Counted from the first letter of the stretch, positions 1-9,041 are shown. The stretch: 19,255 nucleotides of DNA from Bacteroides sp. CAG:144 (GCA_000434215.1 HF999741.1:62140-81394), one strand, 5' to 3'. Notes: a model not told the origin generated them from the letters alone. A program made the numbers and translations.

Positions 1-437
1 CCGCCGTAATAGGGGCTCGTGCCGAAGCTCCGGATCGTGATATTCTGGTCATCGATGCCGGGACGTGTATCACATACGACATGATTACTGCCACAGGACA
101 TTTCCTCGGAGGCAATATCGCGCCGGGTATAAAGATGCGTTTGAGATCGATGAATAAATTTACCGAAAAATTGCCTGTCGTAGAAAAAAACGGAGATACT
201 CCTCTCTTGGGCTATGATACGGAAACGGCAATGCGTTCGGGGGCGATTCTCGGAGCTTGCTACGAAATCGAAGGTTATATATCAAGTCTGCGACAAGAAT
301 ATCCTGAGCTTTTGATTTTTTTAACGGGTGGAGATGCTTTTTTATTGGCAGACAAATTAAAAACCTCCATCTTTGTAGACGATTGTATTGTATTGAAAGG
401 ATTAAACAGAATATTGTATCATAATGTCTACCCATAA
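1..437 (+). CDS. coaX: Type III pantothenate kinase, C-terminal part (gene cut by window start)
   Basis: CoaX phosphorylates pantothenate in the first step of coenzyme A synthesis, in the cytoplasm. The open frame runs from base 3 without an in-frame start that would suit the family, so the 5' end lies outside the window; about 144 C-terminal residues are present of a protein usually near 245. Seen directly: the ASKHA-type phosphate-binding segment DAGTCITYD (bases 54-80) followed by GGNIAPGIKMR, the conserved pantothenate/dimer-interface loop of type III kinases, and a late LTGGDA segment that fits the adenosine motif. The stop codon lies 14 bp inside the next gene, which suggests translational coupling. 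Identification is by motif recognition; I am confident of the family. Confidence 0.93.
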   Translation, partial: AVIGARAEAPDRDILVIDAGTCITYDMITATGHFLGGNIAPGIKMRLRSMNKFTEKLPVVEKNGDTPLLGYDTETAMRSGAILGACYEIEGYISSLRQEYPELLIFLTGGDAFLLADKLKTSIFVDDCIVLKGLNRILYHNVYP

Positions 438-1692
438 ATCGGTTTTATACACATTTTTCATTGCCGCCTTGTTCATAGGGACACTTCCCTTACATGCACA
501 AAGCAACATCGACAGCCCATACTCCCGTTACGGTTACGGCACGCTCGATAACCATACCATCGGAGCTTCCCGATCGATGGGCGGAATAGGTTATGCCATA
601 CAGAGCGGAAAACAAATCAATATAAAAAATCCGGCTTCCTACGCGGCTATCGATACACTCACTTTCCTATGCGACTTCGGTGTAAGTTTGCAATTCGATT
701 ACATGAAAGAAGGATCGCTGAAAGAACATAGGACAAATTGGAGTTTTGAATATTTTGCCTTGCAATTTCCATTAGCCCGATGGTTGGCGACAAGCATCGG
801 CGTCCTACCATTTTCCACAGTAGGATATGACTATACCGGCGGTATCAAGAACGGCACGGTAAGACAGACCGGAGAAGGAAGCATCAATCAGGCTTATATC
901 GGTCTGGGAGCTTATTTGTTCAAGGGATTTACGCTTGGAGTAAACGTCAATTACCTGTTCGGAGAAATCACCAACAGCTCGACATCGATCTCCAACATCG
1001 ATGCTACCAACGCTACCGTTTTCGACAACACCCTCAATATCTCTGATTATCGCATAGATATAGGCCTACAATATGCCATACGTATCAACGAAAAAAACCG
1101 TCTTACCTTAGGTGCTGTTTACACACCGAACAAAAAACTTTTGGGAAAAGGCTATATCAGCGGAGGGAATTATAACACATCTTCGGGAAATACCTCTTAC
1201 TTTCAAAACGATACCATAAAACTGAAAAACGGATATTCTTTACCCGCATCTTACGGGGCCGGTATAAGTTATACATACGACGAGCGATTGACAATAGGAG
1301 CAGATTTTACGTTCCAGTCGTGGAGCAAATCCAAATTTGAAAATTCGACATCTTATTTCAACAATTATCTCAATGCCGCTATCGGCGCAGAACTTCTCCC
1401 TCAAACATATTCGAACAAATTTTTCCAAAGTGTCCGTTATCGGGCAGGATTGAGCGTGGGACGTTCATATCCCCTCGTCAAGTCGTCAACCGGAAACAAT
1501 GATTTGTGGGAAACAGGAGTTACTTTGGGTGCAGGAATACCCATGAAGCGAAACAAATCGATCATCAATATTACATTCGGCTATACCAACCGTAGAACGA
1601 CTCCGACCCGACTGGTTACCGAAAATGAATTCAAAATTTCCGTAGGGCTGACATTCAATGAGATGTGGTTCTATAAAAGCCGTTTGCACTAA
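424..1692 (+). CDS. Outer-membrane beta-barrel protein (uncharacterised, FadL/OmpP1-like appearance)
   Basis: A 422-aa protein with an N-terminal signal peptide: basic start, hydrophobic stretch at about residues 8-24, and cleavage after LHAQ. The mature protein opens with SPYSRYGYG, a motif seen at the start of many Bacteroidetes outer-membrane barrels. The rest alternates polar and aromatic/hydrophobic residues in short strands separated by Gly/Asn-rich loops, as expected of a barrel. Start choice: ATG at 424 overlaps the end of coaX by 14 bp, and the signal peptide begins directly there. It is followed after 31 bp by lptC, so the two are probably co-transcribed. Substrate and exact function are not known; the localisation is an inference from signal peptide and strand pattern. 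Confidence 0.85.
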   Translation: MSTHKSVLYTFFIAALFIGTLPLHAQSNIDSPYSRYGYGTLDNHTIGASRSMGGIGYAIQSGKQINIKNPASYAAIDTLTFLCDFGVSLQFDYMKEGSLKEHRTNWSFEYFALQFPLARWLATSIGVLPFSTVGYDYTGGIKNGTVRQTGEGSINQAYIGLGAYLFKGFTLGVNVNYLFGEITNSSTSISNIDATNATVFDNTLNISDYRIDIGLQYAIRINEKNRLTLGAVYTPNKKLLGKGYISGGNYNTSSGNTSYFQNDTIKLKNGYSLPASYGAGISYTYDERLTIGADFTFQSWSKSKFENSTSYFNNYLNAAIGAELLPQTYSNKFFQSVRYRAGLSVGRSYPLVKSSTGNNDLWETGVTLGAGIPMKRNKSIINITFGYTNRRTTPTRLVTENEFKISVGLTFNEMWFYKSRLH

Positions 1693-1723
1693 CCGAAACA
1701 CGGTGGAACAGTACGCCTGAATT

Positions 1724-2389
1724 ATGAAGATCGGACATCATTCTATCGGGATTTCGCCACTTACCGTTACAATCATGCTCATAGTGATGGCATCGGTGTC
1801 GATACTGACCTCCTGCCAGAAAGAGAAAAAAGCCATTATCGAAAGTTTCGGAGACCCCAAAGACGTCCCTTCCCTTTCGACATTCGATGTCAATACCCTC
1901 ATTTCCGACTCCGGCGTAACCCGCTATCGCATACAAACCAAAGAATGGAGGGTATTCGATAAAGCCGATGAGCCGTATTGGTTTTTCCCGCAGGGTATTT
2001 TCGTCGAAAAATTCGATTCGAATTTTGCTACCGAATCTTTTATATTAAGCGATACCGCCATATTCTTCAATAAACTGCAACTCTGGCGACTGAGAGGAGA
2101 CGTCCGCATAGAAAACATGCAGGACGAACGATTCTTTACCGAAGAAATATATTGGAATCAACAGAAAAAGAGTATTTACTCCGACAGTGCCATACACATC
2201 GAACGGTCGGATAGAATTATCGAAGGCGTCGGATTCATATCGAACGAAGCCATGACGCAATATACCATACGACATACGACGGGCATATTCCCTATAAACC
2301 AAGATAAGAGCGACGAAAAAAAAAGCAAGCGGACCGATACTCCTCGCTCCCGAGAAAATAATGCAAAAAAATACACCCCGAAAAAATGA
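1724..2389 (+). CDS. lptC: LPS export protein LptC (lipoprotein form)
   Basis: LptC is the periplasmic bridge of the Lpt machine and passes lipopolysaccharide from the inner-membrane LptBFG transporter towards LptA. The 221-aa product has a hydrophobic N-terminus (about residues 12-29) ending in the lipobox L-T-S-C with Cys31, so here it is probably lipid-anchored, as is common in Bacteroidetes, rather than held by a transmembrane helix. Residues about 45-185 show the repeating short beta strands of the LptC/OstA fold (for example WFFPQGIFVEKFD and IYSDSAIHI). The C-terminal 25 residues are a Lys/Ser/Arg-rich tail without family resemblance. Its stop overlaps the next start as ATGA, indicating coupling. 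Confidence 0.85.
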   Translation: MKIGHHSIGISPLTVTIMLIVMASVSILTSCQKEKKAIIESFGDPKDVPSLSTFDVNTLISDSGVTRYRIQTKEWRVFDKADEPYWFFPQGIFVEKFDSNFATESFILSDTAIFFNKLQLWRLRGDVRIENMQDERFFTEEIYWNQQKKSIYSDSAIHIERSDRIIEGVGFISNEAMTQYTIRHTTGIFPINQDKSDEKKSKRTDTPRSRENNAKKYTPKK

Positions 2390-3693
2390 CACCCGCCGTT
2401 ATACTTATCATCATCTCGCTACTATTTTCATTTTTCTTTTCGGGAATGGAAGTAGCCTTTGTCTCTTCCAATAAAGTGCGTATCGACCTCGATGCTCAAA
2501 ACCATACCGTCATCGGCCGCATACTCACCCTCTTCACACGACATCAACGACAATTCATCACAACATTGCTCGTCGGTAACAACATAGCCCTGGTGATTTT
2601 CGGTATCAGCATAGCTACCCTCACACGCCCACTGATTGCCGGAATTTGGGATCAGTCTCTATTTATCATACTCGGACAGACAATCGTTGCAACAATAGCA
2701 ATTCTCCTGACGTCGGAATTCCTATCCAATGCATTGTTCCGGATCAACCCCAATTTCTGCCTACGATTTTTTGCTATACCCACATTCCTCATATACATCA
2801 TTTTATATCCGATTACTCGTTTCTCGACTGGTATATCTGACAGTATATTGCGCCTGTCGGGAATAAAAATCGAAAAAAATATACCCGAAAACTCCGTCAG
2901 CATCGATGAACTCGACCAATTTCTGCAACAAAGTATAGAAGATTCAAACAACGATCAACCCGTCGAAACAGAAGTCAAAATCTTACAAAATGCTTTGGAA
3001 TTTTCAACTCGAAGTACCCGGGAATGCATGATTCCGCGTCCGGAAATCATCGCCGTAAATATCGACGAAACATCGGAACACACATTGATAAAACGATTTA
3101 CCGACACGGGATTTTCCAAACTTCTTGTATATAAGGACAATATCGACCACATCATAGGATATATTCATTCATCGGATCTCTTTAAACGTTCGGTCGACTG
3201 GAAAACATATATCCGCCCCATTACCCAAGTCGCAGAAACCATGCCGGCTCAAAAACTGATGAAGTCGCTCATGCAACAGAAAAAAAGCATTGCAGTCGTT
3301 GTAAACGAATACGGAGGTACAGCCGGTATCATCACACTCGAAGATCTCGTAGAAGAAATTTTCGGGGACATTGAGGACGAACATGATACCCCCCGTTATT
3401 TTTCAAAAAAAATAGACGACCGCACATACGAATTTTCGGGACGCATGGAAATAAGCAAAATCAATGAAATATATCATCTTGATTTGCCCGAATCGGACGA
3501 ATATCTGACAATCGCCGGATATATCCTGCACGATCACCAGACAATCCCGCAACCGGGAGAAACCGTTGAAAACGGAAAATACTCTTTCGAAATCTTAGAC
3601 CGAAACAATTCCCGCATAGGTCGGGTGAGAATGCGGATTGCCGAAACCGACTCCGTTGCCGGAGCAAAAGAGAAAGAGTGCGAAAAACGATAA
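2386..3693 (+). CDS. CNNM/CorC-type membrane protein with CBS pair (hemolysin family, putative Mg2+/Co2+ transport)
   Basis: A 435-aa protein with the three-domain order of the family. The N-terminal DUF21/CNNM membrane part (about residues 1-150) has four hydrophobic segments and the early [16 protein letters not shown] motif. A CBS-domain pair follows at about 205-330, with [11 protein letters not shown] at its start and [28 protein letters not shown] at its end. A C-terminal CorC_HlyC transporter-associated domain covers about 345-420. Related proteins bind adenine nucleotides at the CBS pair and take part in magnesium/cobalt homeostasis; in some Bacteroidetes a relative is called GldE (gliding). 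The start codon overlaps the lptC stop by 4 bp. Function beyond the family is inferred. Confidence 0.88.
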   Translation: MTPAVILIIISLLFSFFFSGMEVAFVSSNKVRIDLDAQNHTVIGRILTLFTRHQRQFITTLLVGNNIALVIFGISIATLTRPLIAGIWDQSLFIILGQTIVATIAILLTSEFLSNALFRINPNFCLRFFAIPTFLIYIILYPITRFSTGISDSILRLSGIKIEKNIPENSVSIDELDQFLQQSIEDSNNDQPVETEVKILQNALEFSTRSTRECMIPRPEIIAVNIDETSEHTLIKRFTDTGFSKLLVYKDNIDHIIGYIHSSDLFKRSVDWKTYIRPITQVAETMPAQKLMKSLMQQKKSIAVVVNEYGGTAGIITLEDLVEEIFGDIEDEHDTPRYFSKKIDDRTYEFSGRMEISKINEIYHLDLPESDEYLTIAGYILHDHQTIPQPGETVENGKYSFEILDRNNSRIGRVRMRIAETDSVAGAKEKECEKR

Positions 3694-3732
3694 AATTGGC
3701 TGTAAAATTCACAAACAAACACTTTTTTTTTG

Positions 3733-3740
3733 TATCTTCG
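3733..3740 (+). promoter_or_regulatory. Possible -7 promoter element upstream of the PpiD-like gene
   Basis: TATCTTCG resembles the Bacteroidetes -7 consensus TAnnTTTG with one change. It sits 55 bp before the start codon, in the 102-bp gap after the CNNM gene. I see no convincing TTTG at the proper upstream distance, so this is a weak call. Confidence 0.35.
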
Positions 3741-3795
3741 TGCGCTTTAACATGGGAAACACCCTATAACCGAAACTTAAAAACAAAACACATAA

Positions 3796-5907
3796 ATGGC
3801 TACTTTACAGAAAATCAGAAACAAAGCAGGACTTCTGGTCATCGTAATCGGTGTCGCCCTGCTCGCGTTTATCATAGGCGACTTCCTCAACTCGGGACAA
3901 GCCTTTTTCAGAATGTCGCAAGACAAAGTCGTAGTGGTAAACGGTAAAAAGGTTACAACACAAGAATTTTCGGAATTGGTCAACCGCCGCACCGAAGAAA
4001 TGCAGGCCATGTTCCGTCAGCAATACGGCATGTCTTTGCCTGAGGGTTATTCCGCCCGCATCAATAAGGACGTATTCGACCAAATCGTACAGGAAATGGT
4101 TATCAGCGATGCAGCTGCCAATGTAGGCGTACAAGTATCGAAAGAGGAATTGACCGACTTGTTGCAAGGCGACCACATCGCTCCGCAAATCCAACAAATG
4201 TTCCCCAGCAAAGCCGAATTACTCAACTTCCTGCAAGTAATCTTCAACGATGACCTTTCGCAATACCCCGAAAACGTTATCGAACAAATCCAAGATTACC
4301 GTACCAAATGGATTGCTCTCGAACAAGATGTAAAAAAACAACGTCTCTCGGAGAAATACCTCAATTTGGTTCTCAAAACGATGGCTCCCAACAAATACGA
4401 TTTACAAGCATCGTACGATAACGGACGTAAATCGGTAGAATTTGCTTATGCCCTGCAACCTTATTCCAGTGTTGCCGATAAAGACATCACCATCACCAAC
4501 GAAGAATTGACGGCAGCTTATAACAAAGACAAAGAACGTTACAAGCAAGATGCCCACCGCACCATCAAATACATCTCAGTAGAGATCGTTCCCAGCGAAG
4601 CCGACTACAAAACCACCGAAGAAAAAATCAATGCATTGCGTGAAACTTTCGCTTCGACCAAAGACATGGGCGGATTCCTTACTTTCAACACCGATGTTCC
4701 TTACAGCGAAGCTTATGTGGCCGTAAATACGATGGACGACGAAATGAAAAATTTCGTACAGAAATCGCAAGTTGGCGATGTATATGGTCCCTTCTTCGAA
4801 GGTGAAGCATATAAAATGTACCGTCTGATGGGTAAACACAACGCACCCGATTCGGTCAAAGTACGCCACATCATGTTCCCCCTCAACAGCGATGCTGCTA
4901 CCACAACTCGTATCGACAGCATTTACACAGTATTGAGAAACGGCGGTAATTTCGCAGAAATGGCACGCCAATATTCTGCCGAACGAAATTCCGGCGCCAA
5001 CGGCGGAGAAATAGGTTGGGTTACTGAAACAGATGCCATGCAATTCGGCAAAGAATTCAACGACCTTTGCTTCAATAGCCGTAACAACGGCGTGGTGCGT
5101 ATAGAATCGCCCTACGGTATTCACCTTGTACAAGTAACCGAACGCAAAGCAAACGTGGCCAAAGCAAACGTGGCCCAACTGGTTATGAACGTACGTCCCA
5201 GTTCCGACACATACAGTGAGCTTTACAACAAAGTAAGCCAATATATCGCCAACAATAATAAACTGGCCGATTTCGAAGCTAATGCGTCCAATGAAGGCTT
5301 GCTGGTAAATACCGCAACGTTGACTCCCGACGATATCAGCTTCGGAACACTCAATGATGGTCGCACGGTTGTAAAATGGGCTTTCAATGCGAAAAAAGAT
5401 GTTCTCTCAGAAATATTCAATATCGAGAATAGCTTCCTCGTAGCTATGGTATCCGACATCTCCGAAAAAGGCTATATGCCCCAAGCTGCCGTAGAACCAT
5501 ATCTGCGTCAAGAATTGATGAGAGAGAAAAAAGCCGAAAAAATCATTGCCGACTTGAAAGCGAAAAATCCGACCAATATCGAAGCGGCTGCCAAAGCGAT
5601 GAACTCAAAAGTAGAAGAGGCTAAATTTATCAGCTTCAATACATCTTCCATCGCCGGATTGGGTAGCGAAAATGCCTTGATAGGAGCCGCTACTACCGCA
5701 GCCAAAGGTAAACTCGAAGGTCCTATCGCCGGTAATCGCGGTGTATATATGTTTGCCGTAACCGGTCAGGAGAACAACAACGAACCCATCGATGCCGCTG
5801 CCGAGGCAGAAAAATACAATCAGAAGGTATACGTGCTCCTCAATCAATTCATGAGCGTACTCGAAGAAAATGCCGACATCGAAGATAACCGAATCAAATT
5901 CTATTAA
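3796..5907 (+). CDS. Membrane-anchored peptidyl-prolyl isomerase, PpiD/SurA-like chaperone
   Basis: A 703-aa folding factor, likely facing the periplasm, that would help outer-membrane proteins mature. Residues about 11-32 form one hydrophobic anchor (AGLLVIVIGVALLAFIIGDF). Residues about 45-185 are a SurA/PpiD-type chaperone region. A parvulin domain lies at about 355-450, with the family signatures KVRHIMF, FAEMARQYSAE, GGEIGWV and SPYGIHLVQV. A long C-terminal chaperone-like part follows. Its length and single N-terminal helix fit PpiD better than soluble SurA. It lies after the LPS-export and transporter genes and is closed by a strong terminator. A 15-bp tandem duplication sits just behind the parvulin domain (separate entry). 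Confidence 0.9.
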   Translation: MATLQKIRNKAGLLVIVIGVALLAFIIGDFLNSGQAFFRMSQDKVVVVNGKKVTTQEFSELVNRRTEEMQAMFRQQYGMSLPEGYSARINKDVFDQIVQEMVISDAAANVGVQVSKEELTDLLQGDHIAPQIQQMFPSKAELLNFLQVIFNDDLSQYPENVIEQIQDYRTKWIALEQDVKKQRLSEKYLNLVLKTMAPNKYDLQASYDNGRKSVEFAYALQPYSSVADKDITITNEELTAAYNKDKERYKQDAHRTIKYISVEIVPSEADYKTTEEKINALRETFASTKDMGGFLTFNTDVPYSEAYVAVNTMDDEMKNFVQKSQVGDVYGPFFEGEAYKMYRLMGKHNAPDSVKVRHIMFPLNSDAATTTRIDSIYTVLRNGGNFAEMARQYSAERNSGANGGEIGWVTETDAMQFGKEFNDLCFNSRNNGVVRIESPYGIHLVQVTERKANVAKANVAQLVMNVRPSSDTYSELYNKVSQYIANNNKLADFEANASNEGLLVNTATLTPDDISFGTLNDGRTVVKWAFNAKKDVLSEIFNIENSFLVAMVSDISEKGYMPQAAVEPYLRQELMREKKAEKIIADLKAKNPTNIEAAAKAMNSKVEEAKFISFNTSSIAGLGSENALIGAATTAAKGKLEGPIAGNRGVYMFAVTGQENNNEPIDAAAEAEKYNQKVYVLLNQFMSVLEENADIEDNRIKFY
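5146..5175 (+). repeat. Two perfect tandem copies of a 15-bp in-frame unit
   Basis: The unit AAAGCAAACGTGGCC occurs at 5146-5160 and again at 5161-5175, encoding KANVA twice in the linker behind the parvulin domain of the PpiD-like protein. The reading frame is kept. It looks like a slipped-strand duplication. Confidence 0.9.
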
Positions 5908-5930
5908 TAGAGACAATGTTCTCCACTAAA

Positions 5931-5970
5931 ATAAAGCACCGCCGGACTTTATTATCCGGCGGTGCTTTAT
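5931..5970 (+). terminator. Intrinsic terminator after the PpiD-like gene
   Basis: A perfect 16-bp stem (5931-5946 with 5955-5970) with an 8-base loop begins 24 bp after the stop codon. The stem has a GC-rich centre and A/T-rich ends, so each strand ends in a short T-rich run; the palindrome could work in both directions. It separates the envelope operon from rlmN. Confidence 0.9.
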
Positions 5971-5998
5971 TTATATCCGGCGGGAAAAAGAGTATTCC

Positions 5999-6031
5999 TT
6001 TCTCAAAATCCGAAACAAATCCCTACCTTTG
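5999..6031 (+). promoter_or_regulatory. Predicted housekeeping promoter of rlmN
   Basis: TACCTTTG at 6024-6031 is a perfect match to the Bacteroidetes -7 element TAnnTTTG. TTTC at 5999-6002 lies 21 bp upstream and matches three of four bases of the -33 element. The -7 element ends 23 bp before the rlmN ATG, giving a leader of roughly 15-18 bases. Confidence 0.7.
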
Positions 6032-6054
6032 TGTTGTAAACTTCACTTTTAGAA

Positions 6055-7083
6055 ATGGCAGACAAACAATATCTGGCCGGGAAAACCGGAGAAGAACTAA
6101 AAGAATTGGTCGCACAATACGGTATGCCCCGCTTTACTGCTCCTCAAATCGCCGCATGGCTTTATCGCAACCGTGTGAAAAACATCGCCCAAATGACAAA
6201 CCTGTCGAAAATCAACCGGGAAAAACTCTCCGCTGATTTTGAAATAGGTTATACCGAACCGATCGAGGCAAATCGGTCGGAAGACGGAACAGTCAAATAT
6301 CTTTTTGCCGCCGGCGAGAATTTCATCGAAACCGTCTATATTCCCGACCGAGAGCGTGCGACATTGTGTGTATCGTCGCAAGTAGGCTGTAAGATGAATT
6401 GCTACTTCTGTATGACTGGAAAACAAGGCTTCAAAAAAAATCTCACCGCAACAGAAATCATCAATCAAATTGTTTCCATACCCGAATTCGAGAAATTGAC
6501 AAATATCGTATTCATGGGTATGGGAGAGCCGCTCGACAATACCGATGAAGTACTGAAAGCACTCGATATACTTACCTCGGAAAGCGGCTTTGCATGGAGT
6601 CCTCGACGCATTACCCTATCGACCATAGGTATTACTCCCAGCTTACGCCGATTTCTCGACGAAAGTCAGTGCCACTTGGCCATCAGTCTGCATCACCCGT
6701 TTGCCGAAGGTCGCCAAGAATTGATGCCAATACAAAAAGCTTTTCCCATATCCCAAACGATCGAACTGTTACGACAGTACGATTTCAGCCACCAGCGCCG
6801 TCTCTCTTTCGAATACATCGTTTTCGAAGGTATCAACGATACCCCTGCTCACATCAACGAACTGGCTCATCTGCTGCATGGCCTCGATTGCCGTATCAAC
6901 CTCATACGGTTCCATACCATACCGCAAGTAAATCTGCACAGCCCGTCCGAAGAAAAAATGATCGCATTCCGCGATGCCCTTTCCCGCAAGGGTATCATCT
7001 GCACCATACGTGCCTCCCGGGGAGAAGACATCAAAGCAGCATGCGGTATGCTGTCGACCGCCCGAAAAGAACAAAACCGATAA
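6055..7083 (+). CDS. rlmN: 23S rRNA (A2503-C2) methyltransferase, dual-specificity tRNA A37
   Basis: A radical-SAM enzyme that methylates C2 of adenosine 2503 in 23S rRNA and, in many bacteria, of A37 in certain tRNAs. Seen directly: the CxxxCxxC iron-sulfur motif (Cys112, Cys116, Cys119), the SAM-binding GMGEPL segment at about 155-160, the STIGI segment, and the C-terminal AACGML motif whose Cys330 corresponds to the catalytic cysteine. These features separate it from unrelated radical-SAM proteins, and lack of Cfr-specific features makes a resistance role unlikely. At 342 aa it has normal length. The N-terminal accessory domain (about 1-95) is present. It has its own promoter and lies between the 5931-5970 terminator and pdxA. 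Confidence 0.96.
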   Translation: MADKQYLAGKTGEELKELVAQYGMPRFTAPQIAAWLYRNRVKNIAQMTNLSKINREKLSADFEIGYTEPIEANRSEDGTVKYLFAAGENFIETVYIPDRERATLCVSSQVGCKMNCYFCMTGKQGFKKNLTATEIINQIVSIPEFEKLTNIVFMGMGEPLDNTDEVLKALDILTSESGFAWSPRRITLSTIGITPSLRRFLDESQCHLAISLHHPFAEGRQELMPIQKAFPISQTIELLRQYDFSHQRRLSFEYIVFEGINDTPAHINELAHLLHGLDCRINLIRFHTIPQVNLHSPSEEKMIAFRDALSRKGIICTIRASRGEDIKAACGMLSTARKEQNR

Positions 7084-7132
7084 AACGTGCTTGCAAGAAA
7101 GTAAACCCACAGTACACCCCAGAAAATGAAAA

Positions 7133-7164
7133 TTTGTTTTATTCACGAAGAATAACTACCTTAG
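7133..7164 (+). promoter_or_regulatory. Predicted housekeeping promoter of pdxA
   Basis: TTTG at 7133-7136 is followed, after 20 bp, by TACCTTAG at 7157-7164, which differs from TAnnTTTG in one base. The spacing is the usual Bacteroidetes value. The -7 element ends 40 bp before the pdxA ATG, in a 121-bp gap after rlmN. Confidence 0.65.
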
Positions 7165-7204
7165 CATAATCGGGAAAACACTTTTCCGAATAAAAAAATT
7201 CGAC

Positions 7205-8302
7205 ATGGAACATAAACTGAAAATAGGTATTACCCACGGCGACATCAACGGCGTAGGATATGAAGTGATACTGAAAACGCTTTCCGATCCCCGTATCGTA
7301 GAACTCTGTACACCGGTCGTGTACGGCTCTTCCAAAGTGGCCGCCTACCATCGTAAAGCACTCGATTTGCCGCCTTTCAACTTCAACATCATTACTTCGG
7401 CCGAACAATGTGCCGCCGGAAAAATCAACATGATAAACTGCTTCGACGACGAGCTGAAAGTCGAATTGTCCAAACCTTCGGCACAAGCCGGAGAAGCCGC
7501 CTTTCTCGCCCTCGAAGCCGCGACAGCCGACTTGCAGGCCGGGCTTATCGATGCTATCGTTACAGCACCGATCAACAAACACACCATACAGTCGGACAAA
7601 TTCGACTTCCCGGGACATACCGAATACTTTGAAAAGAAAACCGGAAACGGCCAGAAGTCGCTCATGATTCTCCTCAACGACCTCATACGCGTGGCACTGG
7701 TTACCACTCACCTTCCCCTATCGAAAGTCCCGTCGATGATCACACGAGAAAATATTCTCGAAAAACTGACAATCTTCAACCGAAGTCTGCATGAAGATTT
7801 CCGTATCGAGAAACCCCGTATTGCCGTCCTGTCTCTCAACCCCCATGCCGGAGAAGACGGTCTACTGGGTACAGAAGAAAAGGAAATCATCATACCCACA
7901 CTCAAAGAGGCCGAAAATCAAGGGATATTATGTTTCGGTCCATACGCCGCCGACGGATTTTTCGGCTCGGGACACTTCGCCCAATTCGACGGAGTATTGG
8001 CCATGTACCACGATCAAGGGTTGGCACCATTCAAAACATTGGCAATGGAAGACGGGGTAAACTTCACTGCTGGACTGCCTATCGTGCGCACCTCCCCGGC
8101 TCACGGTACAGCATACGATATTACAGGACAGAACAAAGCCTCGGAAGAATCTTTCCGACATGCTCTCTATCTGGCGATCGATGTTACGAACAATCGTGTA
8201 CAACATGCTGCCGACCACGCCAATCCTCTCCGCAAACAATACTTCGACAAAAGCGGAGACAGAGAGGTCCTCGATCTCAACGCTCCCGAGAAAGAAGACT
8301 AA
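7205..8302 (+). CDS. pdxA: 4-hydroxythreonine-4-phosphate dehydrogenase
   Basis: PdxA oxidises 4-phosphohydroxy-L-threonine with NAD in the DXP-dependent route to pyridoxal 5'-phosphate. The three metal-binding histidines are visible: His169 in TTHLPL, His214 in SLNPHAGE, and His269 in MYHDQGLAPFK. The N-terminal ITHGDINGVGYE, the TAPINK segment at about 120-125 and the VRTSPAHGTAYDITG segment at about 294-308 also fit. At 365 aa it is slightly longer than the usual ~330, with a short charged C-terminal tail. It is monocistronic by layout: own promoter upstream and a strong terminator 15 bp after the stop. Its product pathway supplies the PLP cofactor used by ThrC further on, but there is no operon link. 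Confidence 0.96.
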   Translation: MEHKLKIGITHGDINGVGYEVILKTLSDPRIVELCTPVVYGSSKVAAYHRKALDLPPFNFNIITSAEQCAAGKINMINCFDDELKVELSKPSAQAGEAAFLALEAATADLQAGLIDAIVTAPINKHTIQSDKFDFPGHTEYFEKKTGNGQKSLMILLNDLIRVALVTTHLPLSKVPSMITRENILEKLTIFNRSLHEDFRIEKPRIAVLSLNPHAGEDGLLGTEEKEIIIPTLKEAENQGILCFGPYAADGFFGSGHFAQFDGVLAMYHDQGLAPFKTLAMEDGVNFTAGLPIVRTSPAHGTAYDITGQNKASEESFRHALYLAIDVTNNRVQHAADHANPLRKQYFDKSGDREVLDLNAPEKED

Positions 8303-8317
8303 GTATCACCCTCCTAT

Positions 8318-8360
8318 AAAGAAAAGAGTTGTACCGAGAATGGGCACAACTCTTTTCTTT
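8318..8360 (+). terminator. Intrinsic terminator after pdxA
   Basis: A perfect 15-bp stem (8318-8332 with 8346-8360) with a 13-base loop, two further C-G pairs possible inside the loop. The right arm ends in a T-rich run (TCTTTTCTTT). Confidence 0.88.
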
Positions 8361-8455
8361 GATAACCACTTTTCTTCACCAATACCTGCCATCTTGAAAG
8401 TTCTGTCCACAACCTTCTCATGCAGGCAACAATTCAATTACCAATAAGAAGGAAT

Positions 8456-8930
8456 AGATTCCTCATCGGCTATCGGCCTCACCCGAAATGACAAGAGGCT
8501 ACCGCCCTTGAATTGCATGTCATGCTGAACGGAGTATAAGCGAAGTGAAGAATCATCTATCAAGAATCACAACCCTGTTAAGTACGTAGCCCCGAAAAAT
8601 CCCCAACGATGAGATCTCTCACTTTCGTTCGAGATGACATATGTAGAGATTCCTCATATCCATTCGGAATAACACGTATGTCATTCTGACGACTGCAAGG
8701 AGGAAAAATCTCATTCCATGCGCATGTCATGCTGAATGGCTTCGCCTTGAAGAATCTCCGACCAAACGATAAGATTCCTCACACTCGGTCGACAGATCTA
8801 AGTTAACTTCATTTTCTTTCTTCTCGCCCCATCTGTTTCTGAACAAGCGTGTCATTCTGAGGTGCAAGAGCACCGAAAAATTTCATCCGATGAAAGAAGC
8901 AGAGATTCCTCGCATACGCTCGAAATGACA
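8456..8930. repeat. Array of a dispersed ~35-bp repeat in both orientations (REP/BIME-like)
   Basis: This gene-free stretch holds about nine diverged copies of one unit. One orientation begins TGTCATTCTGA and ends GAAGAATCTC: 8518-8554, 8679-8712, 8725-8758, 8850-8884. The other is its reverse complement, GAGATTCCTC ... TCGAAATGACA: 8456-8493, 8611-8640, 8645-8674, 8771-8796 (poor), 8901-8930. Several neighbours face each other and could form long imperfect hairpins (8518 with 8640, 8850 with 8930). The same unit returns at 16185-16378. No coding frame of any credibility crosses the region. I infer a mobile-like or structural intergenic repeat; no transposase is nearby. The flanks 8361-8455 and 8931-9003 show nothing else. 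Confidence 0.8.
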
Positions 8931-9003
8931 TACATATCCACAATAATTTAAGAGCAATTACAACACACCATCTCCAATGTCTACATGTTAATAATTTATA
9001 AAT

Positions 9004-9032
9004 AATAGTACTATGCAATACATAGTACTATT
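9004..9032. promoter_or_regulatory. Perfect 12-bp inverted repeat, candidate PadR operator
   Basis: AATAGTACTATG at 9004-9015 and CATAGTACTATT at 9021-9032 are exact reverse complements around a 5-base centre. Each arm also contains the self-palindrome ATAGTACTAT (9005-9014 and 9022-9031), so the site is two identical palindromic half-sites 17 bp apart centre to centre. It lies just upstream of the predicted -7 element of the padR gene and covers the place where the -33 element should be. PadR-family repressors commonly repress their own operon from such sites; the link is an inference. Confidence 0.65.
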
Positions 9033-9041
9033 GTAATTATA

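Noticed and set aside
4576..5241. Minus-strand open frame of 221 codons opposite the PpiD-like gene
   Set aside because: Antisense to the parvulin domain; composition (His, Phe, Cys, Val rich) is typical of reverse-complement frames.
6055..7083. Possible Cfr-type resistance methyltransferase
   Set aside because: Gene context, the N-terminal segment and overall pattern fit housekeeping RlmN; nothing indicates the C8-specific relative.
8456..8930. CRISPR-like appearance of regularly recurring short units
   Set aside because: Units alternate orientation, are diverged, and have irregular spacing; no cas genes are present.
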